In this document: positions 50,613 to 58,353 of the stretch, one piece after another
How the letters are laid out: each line of letters opens with the position of its first letter
Numbering within the stretch: position 1 is the first letter of the stretch
Assembly (NCBI RefSeq): GCF_027497235.1
Contig: NZ_CP114902.1
Coordinates: 310,001 to 374,000, forward strand
Direction: 5' to 3'
DNA length: 64,000 nt
DNA from: Micromonospora sp. WMMD1128
Lineage (GTDB): Bacteria; Actinomycetota; Actinomycetes; Mycobacteriales; Micromonosporaceae
The notes under the pieces: generated by a model
Seen by the model: only the letters and a program-made list of their open reading frames with translations
Database searches by the model: none
Told to the model about the DNA's origin: nothing
Position numbers and translations under genes: made by a program

Positions 50613-51620
50613 GTGCGGCACAGGCTCAAGGACGTGGCGGAACGGGCCGGCGTGTCGGTGAAGACGGTCTCGAACGTCGTCAACGGCTACCAGCACGTGC
50701 GCGCCGCCACCCGGGCCCGGGTCGAGGAGGCCATCGCCGAACTTCACTACCGGCCCAACCTGTCCGCCCGCAACCTGCGCACGGGGCGCACCGGCGTGAT
50801 CGCGCTGGCCGTGCCCGAACTCGACCTCCCCTACTTCGCCGAGTTGGCCCGCCACGTGGTCGCCGCCGCCGCCCAGCACGGGTGGACGGTGCTGATCGAC
50901 CAGACCAGCGGCGGCCCGGAGCAGGAACGCAAGGCCGCCAGCGGGATCGGCGACCACATGATCGACGGCCTGATCCTCAGCCCGCTCGCGCTCACCGCCG
51001 ACGACCTCGCCAGCCTCGACGGCCTGCCCATGGTGCTACTCGGCGAACGCGTCGACCACGGCCCCGCCGACCACATCATGATCGACAACGTGGCCGCCGC
51101 CCGGGAGATCACCGCCCACCTGGCCGGGCTCGGCCGCCGCCGGATCGCCGCCATCGGCACCCAACGCACCCCCGAGGGCGCCAGCGCCCGGCTGCGCCTG
51201 GCCGGCTACGCCGCCGCGCTGGCCGAGGCCGGCATCGAACCCGACGACCGCCTGGTGGCGTCCGCGCCGGCCTGGCACCGCGCGGACGGCGCAGCCGCCA
51301 TGCGGCACCTGCTCACCTCGGGGGTACGCCCCGACGCCGTCTTCTGCTTCAACGACACGCTCGCCCTCGGCGCGCTGCGCGCCCTGCACGAGGCCGGCCT
51401 GCGCGTGCCCGAGGACGTCGCGGTCGCCGGGTTCGACGACATCGAGGACGGTCGCTTCTCCATTCCGACCCTGAGCACTGTCGCGCCGGACAAGGCACAC
51501 ATCGCCTGCCTGGCCGTCGAACTCCTCGCCGACCGCCTCGCCGCCGACCGCGACGCCCCTCCACGTGAACTGGTGGCCCCCCACCGCCTGGCGCTACGCG
51601 AATCCGCCCCACCCGCCTGA
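50613..51620 (+). CDS. LacI-family transcriptional regulator
   Basis: 335 aa. HTH at 3-25: RLKDVAERAGVSVKTVSNVVNG, hinge ARNLRTGRTG, then a periplasmic-binding-like ligand domain (about 62-330) with DGLILSPLAL, ERVDHGPADHIMIDN, AIGTQRTPEG, DAVFCFNDTLALGAL, VAVAGFDDIEDG. Likely arabinoside-responsive repressor of the divergent arabinofuranosidase. GTG start after GGGAGGAAGG. Confidence 0.92.
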   Translation: MRHRLKDVAERAGVSVKTVSNVVNGYQHVRAATRARVEEAIAELHYRPNLSARNLRTGRTGVIALAVPELDLPYFAELARHVVAAAAQHGWTVLIDQTSGGPEQERKAASGIGDHMIDGLILSPLALTADDLASLDGLPMVLLGERVDHGPADHIMIDNVAAAREITAHLAGLGRRRIAAIGTQRTPEGASARLRLAGYAAALAEAGIEPDDRLVASAPAWHRADGAAAMRHLLTSGVRPDAVFCFNDTLALGALRALHEAGLRVPEDVAVAGFDDIEDGRFSIPTLSTVAPDKAHIACLAVELLADRLAADRDAPPRELVAPHRLALRESAPPA

Positions 51621-51625
51621 CCCGC

Positions 51626-52351
51626 TCAGTCGAAGAAGCGCGCCAGGTGGGCGGGGGACGGGAGGTCCGCATCCGCGGGCAGGGGGGTCAGATCGGCGAA
51701 GATGGAAGCGCCGTCGCAGCCGACGTGCAGCGGATACCAGCGCGGGGCGCCGGGCGGGCGCTGACCGCAGATGCCCTTGAACGTCTGCACGTCGAGCAGG
51801 CGGACGTGGGTCGGGTCGGCCACCGCGTTGACGTGTCGCCACCAGGGGCTCATCACGTGCAGGACGCCGCCGGGCCGCAGCACCCGGTGACACTCGTCGA
51901 AGAGCGGCAGGAAGTCGATCAGATGTTCGACGATGTGTACCGCGAAGAACACGTCCACCGAGTCGTCCCGTAGCGGCAGCGGGCCGGAGAGGTCGGCGAC
52001 CGCGTCCACGCCGGTCGCCGGATAGATGTCCAGCCCCAGGTTGCCCGGCCACTGCTTGGTCGCGCCGCAGCCCAGGTCGACCACCACCGGCGGGCGACCG
52101 GCGACGCCGACCCGGCACCACACCCCGAGCACCCCGGCCAGCCGGCCGATCAGCTCGCGTACCAGCCGCAGCTCCGCCGGGTCGGTGACCGCTCCGGTCA
52201 GGTGTGCCACCCCGCGGTCGAAGCGCACCTCGATGGTCGTACCCCGCAGCCGGTCGTCATGCCGGGCCAGGTCGGCCCACGCCTCGGCGAGGAACCCGTC
52301 GGCCTGGCGGAGCCGCTCACCCGAGAGCGCGGCCTGCCCCATCGCCACCAT
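51626..52351 (-). CDS. BON-like domain fused to a class I SAM methyltransferase
   Basis: 241 aa. Residues about 30-85 (GTTIEVRFDRGVAHLTGAV then ELRLVRELIGRLAGVLGV) have the pattern of a BON domain. From about 90 a methyltransferase domain: VVDLGCGATKQWPGN (motif I), GLDIYP, VFFAVHIVEHL, VLRPGGVLHVMSPWW. The combination is unusual. ATG 52351 is set by GGAGG 6 nt upstream. Substrate unknown; BON often binds lipids, so a membrane-surface target is possible. Confidence 0.75.
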   Translation of the reverse strand: MVAMGQAALSGERLRQADGFLAEAWADLARHDDRLRGTTIEVRFDRGVAHLTGAVTDPAELRLVRELIGRLAGVLGVWCRVGVAGRPPVVVDLGCGATKQWPGNLGLDIYPATGVDAVADLSGPLPLRDDSVDVFFAVHIVEHLIDFLPLFDECHRVLRPGGVLHVMSPWWRHVNAVADPTHVRLLDVQTFKGICGQRPPGAPRWYPLHVGCDGASIFADLTPLPADADLPSPAHLARFFD

Positions 52352-52451
52352 GCGCCACCTCCGGCCGCGCGATACCCGTTCCACCCCGACACACACGCTT
52401 TTGCCCGCCCCGCCGTCCGCCGTCCCGCCCCGGAACTGCCGGAGCAGGGCC

Positions 52452-52513
52452 GTTGATCATGGGGTTGGCGGCGATAAATCGGGCACGGAGCTGCCGCTAA
52501 CTTCATGATCAAC
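52452..52513. repeat. Diverged copy of the GTTGATCAT palindrome family
   Basis: GTTGATCAT at 52452-52460 and ATGATCAAC at 52505-52513 are exact complements; the arms extend with mismatches through GGGGTTGGCGGC and GCCGCTAACTTC. Same family as 2437-2497. It lies between two minus-strand genes in the 187-bp gap. Confidence 0.7.
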
Positions 52514-52538
52514 GCGCCGGGAGGGGGGTTGGGGTGGG

Positions 52539-52856
52539 TCAGGTGGGGAGGGTGCGGCGGGTGGGACGGGTGGGGCGGAGGCGCTGGCGGGGCTGGGGAG
52601 CGGGCGACTTCGGGCGCTTCAGGTGATAGCGGTGCAGCTCGGCGTGGCCTTCCAACGACGGGTCCTCGCTCATCGCGACCAGCTCCCAGCCCTGGTCACC
52701 GGCCCGGTTCAGGTGGACCAGCGAGGTGTCGCCGTAGGGCGTGACGTCGACCATGGTGCCGTCCGGGCCGTACCAGTGGAAGACGATCTCCCACCCGGCG
52801 TCGGTGGTCGCGGCCTGGCGGCGGCGGACCAGCAGCGCGTACTCCCACTTGAGCAT
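52539..52856 (-). CDS. Conserved small protein, DUF4177-like
   Basis: 105 aa. MLKWEYALLVRR, IVFHWYGPDGTMVDVTPYGDTSLVHL and NRAGDQGWELVAMSED give the WEY..GWELV pattern of DUF4177-type proteins. The C-terminal 25 residues are basic and Pro/Arg-rich. Function unknown. ATG 52856, near a weak CACAAT -10 6 nt before it. Follows the ABC-F gene by 38 bp on the same strand. Confidence 0.65.
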   Translation of the reverse strand: MLKWEYALLVRRRQAATTDAGWEIVFHWYGPDGTMVDVTPYGDTSLVHLNRAGDQGWELVAMSEDPSLEGHAELHRYHLKRPKSPAPQPRQRLRPTRPTRRTLPT

Positions 52857-52894
52857 GGGGTCATTGTGGCCCCCGACCGGCGGGCCGGCACGGA

Positions 52895-54532
52895 TCAGTC
52901 CTCGGCGATCCGTCCGTCCGTCACGCGCAGCCGCCGGTTGACGCTCACCGCGTCGAGCATCCGCCGGTCGTGGGTCACCAGCAGCAGCGTGCCGGGGTAA
53001 CCGGCAAGCGCCGACTCCAACTGCTCGATCGCGGCCAGGTCGAGGTGGTTCGTCGGCTCGTCGAGCACCAGCAGGTTGACCCCACGGCCCTGGAGCAGCG
53101 CCAGCGCGGCCCGGGTCCGTTCGCCGGGGGAGAGCGTCGCCGCCGGGCGCAGCACGTGGTCGGCCCGCAGGCCGAACTTGGCCAGCAGTGTCCGGACGTC
53201 CGCGGGCTTCAGCTCGGGTACGGCGGCGGCGAACGCGTCGAGCAGCGGCTGGTCGCCGAGGAACAGCCCGCGGGCCTGGTCGACCTCGCCCACCACCACA
53301 CCCGGGCCGAGCGCCGCGTGCCCCTCGTCCAGGGGCAGCCGGCCCAGCAGCGCGGCCAGCAGGGTGCTCTTGCCGGAGCCGTTCGCCCCGGTGATCGCCA
53401 CCCGGTCGGCCCAGTCGATCTGGAGGTCCACCGGGCCGAGCGTGAAGGCTCCCCGGCGTACCACGGCGCCTCGGAGCGCGGCCACGACGGCGCCGGCGCG
53501 GGGCGCGGCGGCGATCTCCATCCGCAGCTCCCACTCCTTGCGCGGCTCCTCGACCACCTCCAGCCGCTCGATCAGCCGGGCGGTCTGCTTCGCCTTCGCC
53601 GCCTGCTTCTCGGTCGCCTCGGTGCGGAACTTGCGGCCGATCTTGTCGTTGTCGGTGGCCTTGCGGCGGGCGTTCTTCACGCCCTTCTCCATCCAGGCCC
53701 GCTGGGTCCGGGCGCGCGCCTCCAGATCGGCCTTCGTGTCGGCGTACTCCTCGAACTCCTCGCGGGCGTGCCGGCGCGCCACGGCGCGTTCCTCCAGGTA
53801 GGCCGCGTAGCCGCCGCCGTAGTGGTTGACCTGCCGCTGATGCAGGTCCAGCTCGACGATCCGGTTGACCGTGCGGGTGAGAAATTCGCGGTCGTGGCTG
53901 ACCAGCACGGTGCCGGCGCGCAGCCCGGTGACGAAGCGTTCCAGCCGGTCCAGCCCGGCCAGGTCGAGGTCGTTCGTGGGCTCGTCGAGCAGGAAGATGT
54001 CGTAGCGACTGAGCAGCAGCGAGGCCAGCCCGGCGCGGGCCGCCTGCCCGCCGGACAGCCCGACCGTCGGATGGTCCAGGCCCACGTCGAGGCCCAGCTC
54101 CGCGGCGACCTGCTCGGCCCGCTCATCCAGGTCCGCGCCGCCCAGGTCCAACCACCGTTCCAAGGCGATCGGGTACGCGTCGTCGGCGCCGGCCGCGCCG
54201 GCGGTCAGCGCCTCGGTGGCGGCGTCGAGCGCGGCCTGCGCGGCGGTCACACCGGTGCGCCGGGCCAGGAAGTCACGGACCGTCTCGCCCGGCCGGCGTT
54301 CCGGCTCCTGCGGCAGGTAGCCGACCGTGGCGCTGGGCGGGTTCAACGCCACCGTGCCCTGCTCGCGGGGTTGGAGGCCGGCGAGCGTCCGCAGGAGCGT
54401 GGACTTGCCGGCGCCGTTCACCCCGACCAGGCCGACCACGTCGCCGGGCGCGACGACCAGGCTGAGGTCTTCGAAGAGGAGGCGGTCACCGTGGCCGGCG
54501 GTGAGATCCTTGGCGATCAACGTGGCGCTCAT
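52895..54532 (-). CDS. ABC-F family ATPase
   Basis: 545 aa, two ABC domains joined by a charged linker, no membrane segment: Walker A GVNGAGKST and GANGSGKST; signatures LSGGQAARAGLAS and LSPGERTRAALAL; Walker B FLLDEPTNDLD and LVLDEPTNHLD. ABC-F proteins act on the ribosome (translation factor or antibiotic protection). The linker (about 250-320, ARTQRAWMEKGVKNARRKATDNDK) is rich in Arg/Lys and of moderate length. A resistance role cannot be excluded. Confidence 0.92.
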   Translation of the reverse strand: MSATLIAKDLTAGHGDRLLFEDLSLVVAPGDVVGLVGVNGAGKSTLLRTLAGLQPREQGTVALNPPSATVGYLPQEPERRPGETVRDFLARRTGVTAAQAALDAATEALTAGAAGADDAYPIALERWLDLGGADLDERAEQVAAELGLDVGLDHPTVGLSGGQAARAGLASLLLSRYDIFLLDEPTNDLDLAGLDRLERFVTGLRAGTVLVSHDREFLTRTVNRIVELDLHQRQVNHYGGGYAAYLEERAVARRHAREEFEEYADTKADLEARARTQRAWMEKGVKNARRKATDNDKIGRKFRTEATEKQAAKAKQTARLIERLEVVEEPRKEWELRMEIAAAPRAGAVVAALRGAVVRRGAFTLGPVDLQIDWADRVAITGANGSGKSTLLAALLGRLPLDEGHAALGPGVVVGEVDQARGLFLGDQPLLDAFAAAVPELKPADVRTLLAKFGLRADHVLRPAATLSPGERTRAALALLQGRGVNLLVLDEPTNHLDLAAIEQLESALAGYPGTLLLVTHDRRMLDAVSVNRRLRVTDGRIAED

Positions 54533-54617
54533 CAGGACACCGAGAATACCGGCGGGCGCATCCGGATTACCGTGTCCCGCGCTTGGGAAGGTACCGACGT
54601 GAGGGAGACTCACAGCC

Positions 54618-55388
54618 GTGGTGACCACATTGGCGATCGACTGCGGAGGCGGCGGGATCAAAGCCTCCGTGCTTGATGCCGCCGGCACCATGCGGGCCCG
54701 CCCGTTGCGCGTGCCCACGCCGTACCCCCTGCCCCCGGCCGTGTTCGTGCGGACGCTGCGGGATCTCGGCGCCCGCCTGCCCGCGGCGGACCGGCTCACC
54801 GTCGGGATGCCCGGCATGATCCGGCACGGCGTGGTGGTGGCCACCCCGCACTACGTGACCCGCTCCGGGCCGCGCAGCCGCGTCGACCCGGACCTGGTCG
54901 CGGAGTGGTCCGGGTACGACGCGCGCGGCGCGCTGGCCGAGGCGTTCGACGTGCCGGCGCTGGTCCTCAACGACGCCGAGGTGCACGGCGCGGGCGTGGT
55001 CGCCGGGACCGGCTGCGAACTGGTCCTGACGCTCGGCACCGGGCTGGGCAGCGCGCTCTTCGACGGCGGGACGATCGCCCCGCACCTGGAGCTGTCGCAC
55101 GCGCCGGTGCGGTGGAACACCACCTACGACACGTACGTCGGGGAGCCGGAACGGCGGCGCCTCGGCGACGCGTTCTGGTCCCGGCGGATCCGGCAGGTGG
55201 TGGACGGCCTGCGGCCGGTGTTCCGTTGGGACCGGCTCTATCTGGGCGGGGGCAACTCGCGGTTGATCCGGCCGGAGCAGGTGGCCCGGATGGGGGACGA
55301 CGTCGTGGTCGTCCCGAACACGGCCGGAATCGTGGGCGGTGTCCGGGCGTGGGAGCTGGTGGGCGATCGGTACGACCCCACGCCCTGA
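54618..55388 (+). CDS. ROK-family sugar kinase, polyphosphate glucokinase-like
   Basis: 256 aa. IDCGGGGIKASVLD (phosphate 1 motif), VGMPGMIRHG, ALVLNDAEVHGAGV with catalytic Asp, ELVLTLGTGLGSALFDGG (phosphate 2 motif). It lacks the CxCGxxGC zinc motif of classical ROK proteins, as in PpgK, which uses polyphosphate or ATP to make glucose-6-phosphate. GTG start after GGGAG. Opposite to the ABC-F gene. Confidence 0.82.
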   Translation: MVTTLAIDCGGGGIKASVLDAAGTMRARPLRVPTPYPLPPAVFVRTLRDLGARLPAADRLTVGMPGMIRHGVVVATPHYVTRSGPRSRVDPDLVAEWSGYDARGALAEAFDVPALVLNDAEVHGAGVVAGTGCELVLTLGTGLGSALFDGGTIAPHLELSHAPVRWNTTYDTYVGEPERRRLGDAFWSRRIRQVVDGLRPVFRWDRLYLGGGNSRLIRPEQVARMGDDVVVVPNTAGIVGGVRAWELVGDRYDPTP

Positions 55389-55474
55389 TCTTTACCGGGT
55401 GGAACACTCGCGGTTCCTTCGGTGTTGTGCCAGCGTCGGACAAAGGGCTGACGCGACACGAGGAGGTGGGTCAG

Positions 55475-55837
55475 GTGGACCTTCTGGCGGAGTACCGGCG
55501 GGCGACCATGTTCTTCGACTCCGGGGACCCGACCGGGGCGGCCCGGCTGCTCGAGCCGATCATCGAGGCGGAGCCCGACAACTCCTCGGTGCGGCAGTTG
55601 CTGGCCCGCGCCTACTTCCAGTCGGCCCAGCTCAACCGGGCCGAGGAGCACCTGCGTGAGCTGGTCGACCGGGACCCGAGCGACCACTACGCGCACCACG
55701 TGCTGGGCCGGACGCTGGAGCGGATGAACCGGCCGGCCGACGCGCTGCGGCACCTGCGCATCGCGGCGGCGATGTACTCGACGAACACCGACTACACCAC
55801 CGCGCTCGAGCGGGTCGAGGGACGGGTCGGTCGGTGA
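55475..55837 (+). CDS. Tetratricopeptide repeat protein
   Basis: 120 aa, all TPR-like helices: LLAEYRRATMFFDSGDPTGAARLLEPIIEAEPDN, SVRQLLARAYFQSAQLNRAEEHLRELVDRDPSD, HYAHHVLGRTLERMNRPADALRHLRIA in three units (A/G at canonical positions). Probable scaffold; partner unknown. GTG 55475 has AGGAGG 8 nt upstream. Ends at a strong hairpin. Confidence 0.82.
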   Translation: MDLLAEYRRATMFFDSGDPTGAARLLEPIIEAEPDNSSVRQLLARAYFQSAQLNRAEEHLRELVDRDPSDHYAHHVLGRTLERMNRPADALRHLRIAAAMYSTNTDYTTALERVEGRVGR

Positions 55838-55842
55838 GCGAT

Positions 55843-55876
55843 GCCGAAGGGCAGCCCGGTTGGGCTGCCCTTCGGC
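55843..55876. terminator. Terminator of the TPR gene
   Basis: GCCGAAGGGCAGCCC (55843-55857), GGTT loop, GGGCTGCCCTTCGGC (55862-55876); perfect 15-bp stem starting 6 bp after the stop codon. Confidence 0.9.
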
Positions 55877-55893
55877 GTACCTAGGATGGAAGC

Positions 55894-56148
55894 GTGAAGC
55901 TGAAGCTCGATCTCCACGACATCTACAACAAGGGCCACGACATCGATCGCGCGCTGCGCGGGATCATGGACGAGGCGGTGGCGAAGAAGGCCACGCTCGT
56001 GGAGATCATCCCGGGCAAGGGCTCCGGCGCGCTCAAGAAGAAGGTGCTGCGCTTCCTCGACCAGAAGGACGTCAAGCAGCTCTACCACCGGGTCGAGAAG
56101 GACTCGAAGAACTTCGGCCGCCTGTTCGTCCACTTCCGCTGGAAGTAG
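55894..56148 (+). CDS. Small Smr-domain protein
   Basis: 84 aa made only of the Smr fold: KLDLHDIYNKGHDIDRAL (LDLHG-like) and LVEIIPGKGSGALKKKVLRFL (GKGxG motif), ending YHRVEKDSKNFGRLFVHF. Smr domains bind or nick nucleic acids. Leaderless: TAGGAT (55882-55887) 6 nt before GTG 55894. Confidence 0.85.
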   Translation: MKLKLDLHDIYNKGHDIDRALRGIMDEAVAKKATLVEIIPGKGSGALKKKVLRFLDQKDVKQLYHRVEKDSKNFGRLFVHFRWK

Positions 56149-56235
56149 CCCTTGGCTGGCGCTTGATCCACTCCACTTCGCCGAGGTGGCGGTAAGCCGG
56201 GCGCTCCGATCGGGCAATCACGTTATATCTGGCAC

Positions 56236-56260
56236 GGTACCGCGTGGTACAGTCCGGTAC
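56236..56260 (+). promoter_or_regulatory. Antitoxin operator: three GGTAC repeats
   Basis: GGTAC at 56236-56240, 56246-56250 and 56256-56260, spaced exactly 10 bp, one helical turn, directly before the antitoxin ATG and after a TATATC -10 (56224-56229). Fits cooperative binding of a Phd/YefM-type autorepressor. Confidence 0.6.
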
Positions 56261-56560
56261 ATGGCGACGATGACGCTGCGGGAGTTTCGCGATGGTGCGG
56301 GCCGGGTGCTGGAGGCGGTCGAACGCACCGGTGAACCGGTCATCATCACCAAGTACGAACGACCCGTCGCCGTGCTGGTCGGCATCGACGAGTGGGAGGA
56401 GATCGAGGCATTCCGTGACCGTCGGGACTCCGAGGTGATTGCTCGATCCCGCGCAGACGGCCAGTTCATCCCATTGTCGGCAGCCCTGGAATCGCTCGGA
56501 GTCGACCCGAAAGAGGTGGAGGCTCTGCTGGCCGACCGCGCCAACGGTGAGGCGGCGTGA
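56261..56560 (+). CDS. Phd/YefM-type antitoxin
   Basis: 99 aa. The N-terminal DNA-binding fold is standard: MTLREFRDGAGRVLEAVERTGEPVIITKYERPVAVLVGIDEWEEIE, followed by a longer polar C-terminus (RSRADGQFIPLSAALESLGVD) expected to wrap a toxin. ATG follows the operator. The adjacent ORF (overlap of 4 nt) is in the toxin position but only 50 codons long. Confidence 0.88.
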   Translation: MATMTLREFRDGAGRVLEAVERTGEPVIITKYERPVAVLVGIDEWEEIEAFRDRRDSEVIARSRADGQFIPLSAALESLGVDPKEVEALLADRANGEAA

Positions 56561-56709
56561 AGGTCCAGATCGACCGGGACGTGCTGGTCTGGCTGCACAA
56601 GCAGCCGCGTAATGTCTTCCTGACCGTCCTGAGTGCGATCCTCGGCCTGGTTTCCGATCCCGCTGCGGACGACCGTGTCCGACTGCGCGCCCCCACCTCT
56701 CCGAACTGA
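56557..56709 (+). CDS. 50-residue toxin-like ORF, probably truncated RelE/ParE family
   Basis: GTG 56557 overlaps the antitoxin stop (GTGA), the usual toxin coupling. The product MKVQIDRDVLVWLHKQPRNV..LTVLSAILGLVSDPAADD reads like the first strand and helix pair of a RelE/ParE toxin, then ends after 50 aa with RLRAPTSPN, lacking the catalytic C-terminal strands. Either a decayed toxin or a mini-ORF. Confidence 0.5.
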   Translation: MKVQIDRDVLVWLHKQPRNVFLTVLSAILGLVSDPAADDRVRLRAPTSPN

Positions 56710-56714
56710 CGCGG

Positions 56715-57200
56715 TTAGACGCAGACCCAGCAGTAGAGGCGCTCGTCCCGGGTCGTCGCCCGGCGAGCCAACCCGGCCAGCTCGATCAGCACCTCGGCCA
56801 GGACCGATTGGTCACCCTGCCCCCAGAACTCCTCGGTCTCGGACCACGGCCGCGCCACCTCACGCAGCCGACTCTCCGGGGCGTCGGCCAGCGCGGCTCG
56901 CAGTTCGTCGGTCAGCGAGATGACCAGCACCTCGCCGTCATCACGGACCGCGACGGCCTTGCCCTGCCGGGGGTTCCGCGTCACCGCGTCGTAATCGAGG
57001 TTGGTCAGTAGCGCCTCCAGCGTCCCGAGCCGCACGGCCGGCTCGATCCCTTTCAGCTCGACGACATCGAAGCCGGGATCGGCCGCCGCGCGCGGACCGC
57101 CCAGGACGTCGGCGACCGCGGCAGCAGCCTCATCGGAGGGCGCCGAGAAGTAATCGCAGAGAATCCCCACGGCGCGGATCATGCCAGTGGGGGCCGACAT
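56715..57200 (-). CDS. Hypothetical protein, all-new family to me
   Basis: 161 aa, not recognised. Acidic, mixed alpha/beta: MIRAVGILCDYFSAPSDEAAAAV, GFDVVELKGIEPAVRLGTLEALLT, AVRDDGEVLVISLTDELRAALAD, EFWGQGDQSVLAEVLIELAGLARRA and a C-terminal CWVCV. ATG 57200 follows the stop of the acetyltransferase gene by 10 nt (ATG 57182 is possible), so the two are co-transcribed. Pattern is reminiscent of small immunity-like or regulatory proteins, but no function is claimed. Confidence 0.7.
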   Translation of the reverse strand: MSAPTGMIRAVGILCDYFSAPSDEAAAAVADVLGGPRAAADPGFDVVELKGIEPAVRLGTLEALLTNLDYDAVTRNPRQGKAVAVRDDGEVLVISLTDELRAALADAPESRLREVARPWSETEEFWGQGDQSVLAEVLIELAGLARRATTRDERLYCWVCV

Positions 57201-57210
57201 CAGGGAGGCG

Positions 57211-57660
57211 CTACAGGTCCAGGACGGCGACCGTCTGGCCCTCGCTCTGCTCGCCGGTCGGGCGGAAGCCCAGCTTCAGGTAGAACGGCTCCGGCCCTCC
57301 GTCGCGGGGCTCCCAGGTGACGTATGCCCGGGTGTCGCCCCGGGCGCGGATCTCCGCGCACACCGCCTCCACGGCGAACCGACCGTAGCCGTGGCCCTGC
57401 GCGTCGGCCGCGATGTTCAGGCGCCACAGGCCGGCGCGCCTGTCGTCGGGATCATCGCCCCACGGAATGTCGAAGAAGGCCATCAGGAAGCCCACGAGCC
57501 GGTCGCCGTCGAAGATCAACCTTGGCCAGGCGTGCTCGGGAAAGACGTACGCCTCGGCCAGCGACTTGACCACCGGCGCGACCAGGTCCTCCTGATCCGG
57601 GCGCACCGACAGCGCGAGCGCCGCCTCGTAGTTGTCGGGAGTGACCCGTTCCAGCCGCAT
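57211..57660 (-). CDS. GNAT acetyltransferase (BltD/PaiA-like)
   Basis: 149 aa. LERVTPDNYEAALALSVRPDQEDLVAPV, GFLMAFFDIPWG, LWRLNIAADAQGHGYGRFAVEAV (acetyl-CoA loop QGxGxG), FYLKLGFRPTGE. Resembles polyamine/diamine acetyltransferases. Leaderless: TACGCT (complement of 57668-57673) 7 nt before ATG. First gene of a two-gene operon. Confidence 0.85.
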   Translation of the reverse strand: MRLERVTPDNYEAALALSVRPDQEDLVAPVVKSLAEAYVFPEHAWPRLIFDGDRLVGFLMAFFDIPWGDDPDDRRAGLWRLNIAADAQGHGYGRFAVEAVCAEIRARGDTRAYVTWEPRDGGPEPFYLKLGFRPTGEQSEGQTVAVLDL

Positions 57661-57966
57661 GCGGCGCAGCGTAGCGAGCGGATGTGGAGCCGGCGACCCG
57701 ATATCCGCGGACGGGAGTCCCGCGGACGGCGATCATGATGACGGCCCCGAATGCCATGGGAAATCCAGGTTGTTCCTGTCGTGCTTCTGATTGACGGTGA
57801 TCGCATGGTCCGGTCCGGCCGGTGACAGTTGACCATCGGGTCGTCGGGGTTTGGCTGGGCGGGCATCGGGACGGGTCGGAGAGCCGTCGACCTTGCCCCG
57901 TCCGGCCATACTGGCAATTGGCGGAATCTTCGTAGACTCGTCGGACCCACCCCTGGAGCGGTACCA
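57661..57966. other. Intergenic region before the AAA+ cassette
   Basis: 306 bp holding the divergent promoters of the acetyltransferase (TACGCT, 57668-57673, minus strand) and of the AAA+ cassette. ATCCGCGGAC/GTCCCGCGGAC direct units near 57702-57726 are visible. Locally lower GC (runs such as AAATCCAGGTTGTTCCTG) than the average. No gene seen. Confidence 0.5.
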
Positions 57967-58353
57967 ATGACGGAAATAGTAGTCGCTGCTCTCGGCGTAT
58001 TGGCGGCGCTCATCACCGGTGTATACACGGTCAGGGCCGTCAAGGCCGAACGGCCGGAGCGACCCGCACCGACGAAACCGGTGGCGCATGTCCGGGGCGT
58101 CCGACCGGCGTCCGGCCCGGCTGTCGCCCCCGCTCCGCCTCGGCAGCGGCCGATTCCGGTCGCCCCGGTGGCCCCGGTCGCGGCGCCACCGCCGGGTCAG
58201 CAGGTGCTGCCACTGGTCGGCCGCAAGAGCGAGTACGCCGGAATGTCGGAGAAGGAACTTCAGGTCGCAATCCTGACCGACGTCAACTTTCTGCTGCAGC
58301 AGGGTGACACCTTCGAATATCGAAAGACGCGAAATGAGGTCGACCCCGAGTGA
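57967..58353 (+). CDS. Small membrane-anchored protein of the AAA+ cassette
   Basis: 128 aa, unrecognised. One N-terminal transmembrane helix (about 3-24, EIVVAALGVLAALITGVYTV) with a short outer end, then a Pro/Ala/Val linker (30-85: APVAPVAPVAAPPPGQQ) and a C-terminal cytoplasmic stretch VGRKSEYAGMSEKELQVAIL then DVNFLLQQGDTFEYRKTRN, which could recruit the AAA+ ATPase. ATG after GGAG. Codon use (ATA, GTA) is less GC-biased than neighbours, suggesting transfer. Stop overlaps the next GTG. Confidence 0.75.
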   Translation: MTEIVVAALGVLAALITGVYTVRAVKAERPERPAPTKPVAHVRGVRPASGPAVAPAPPRQRPIPVAPVAPVAAPPPGQQVLPLVGRKSEYAGMSEKELQVAILTDVNFLLQQGDTFEYRKTRNEVDPE

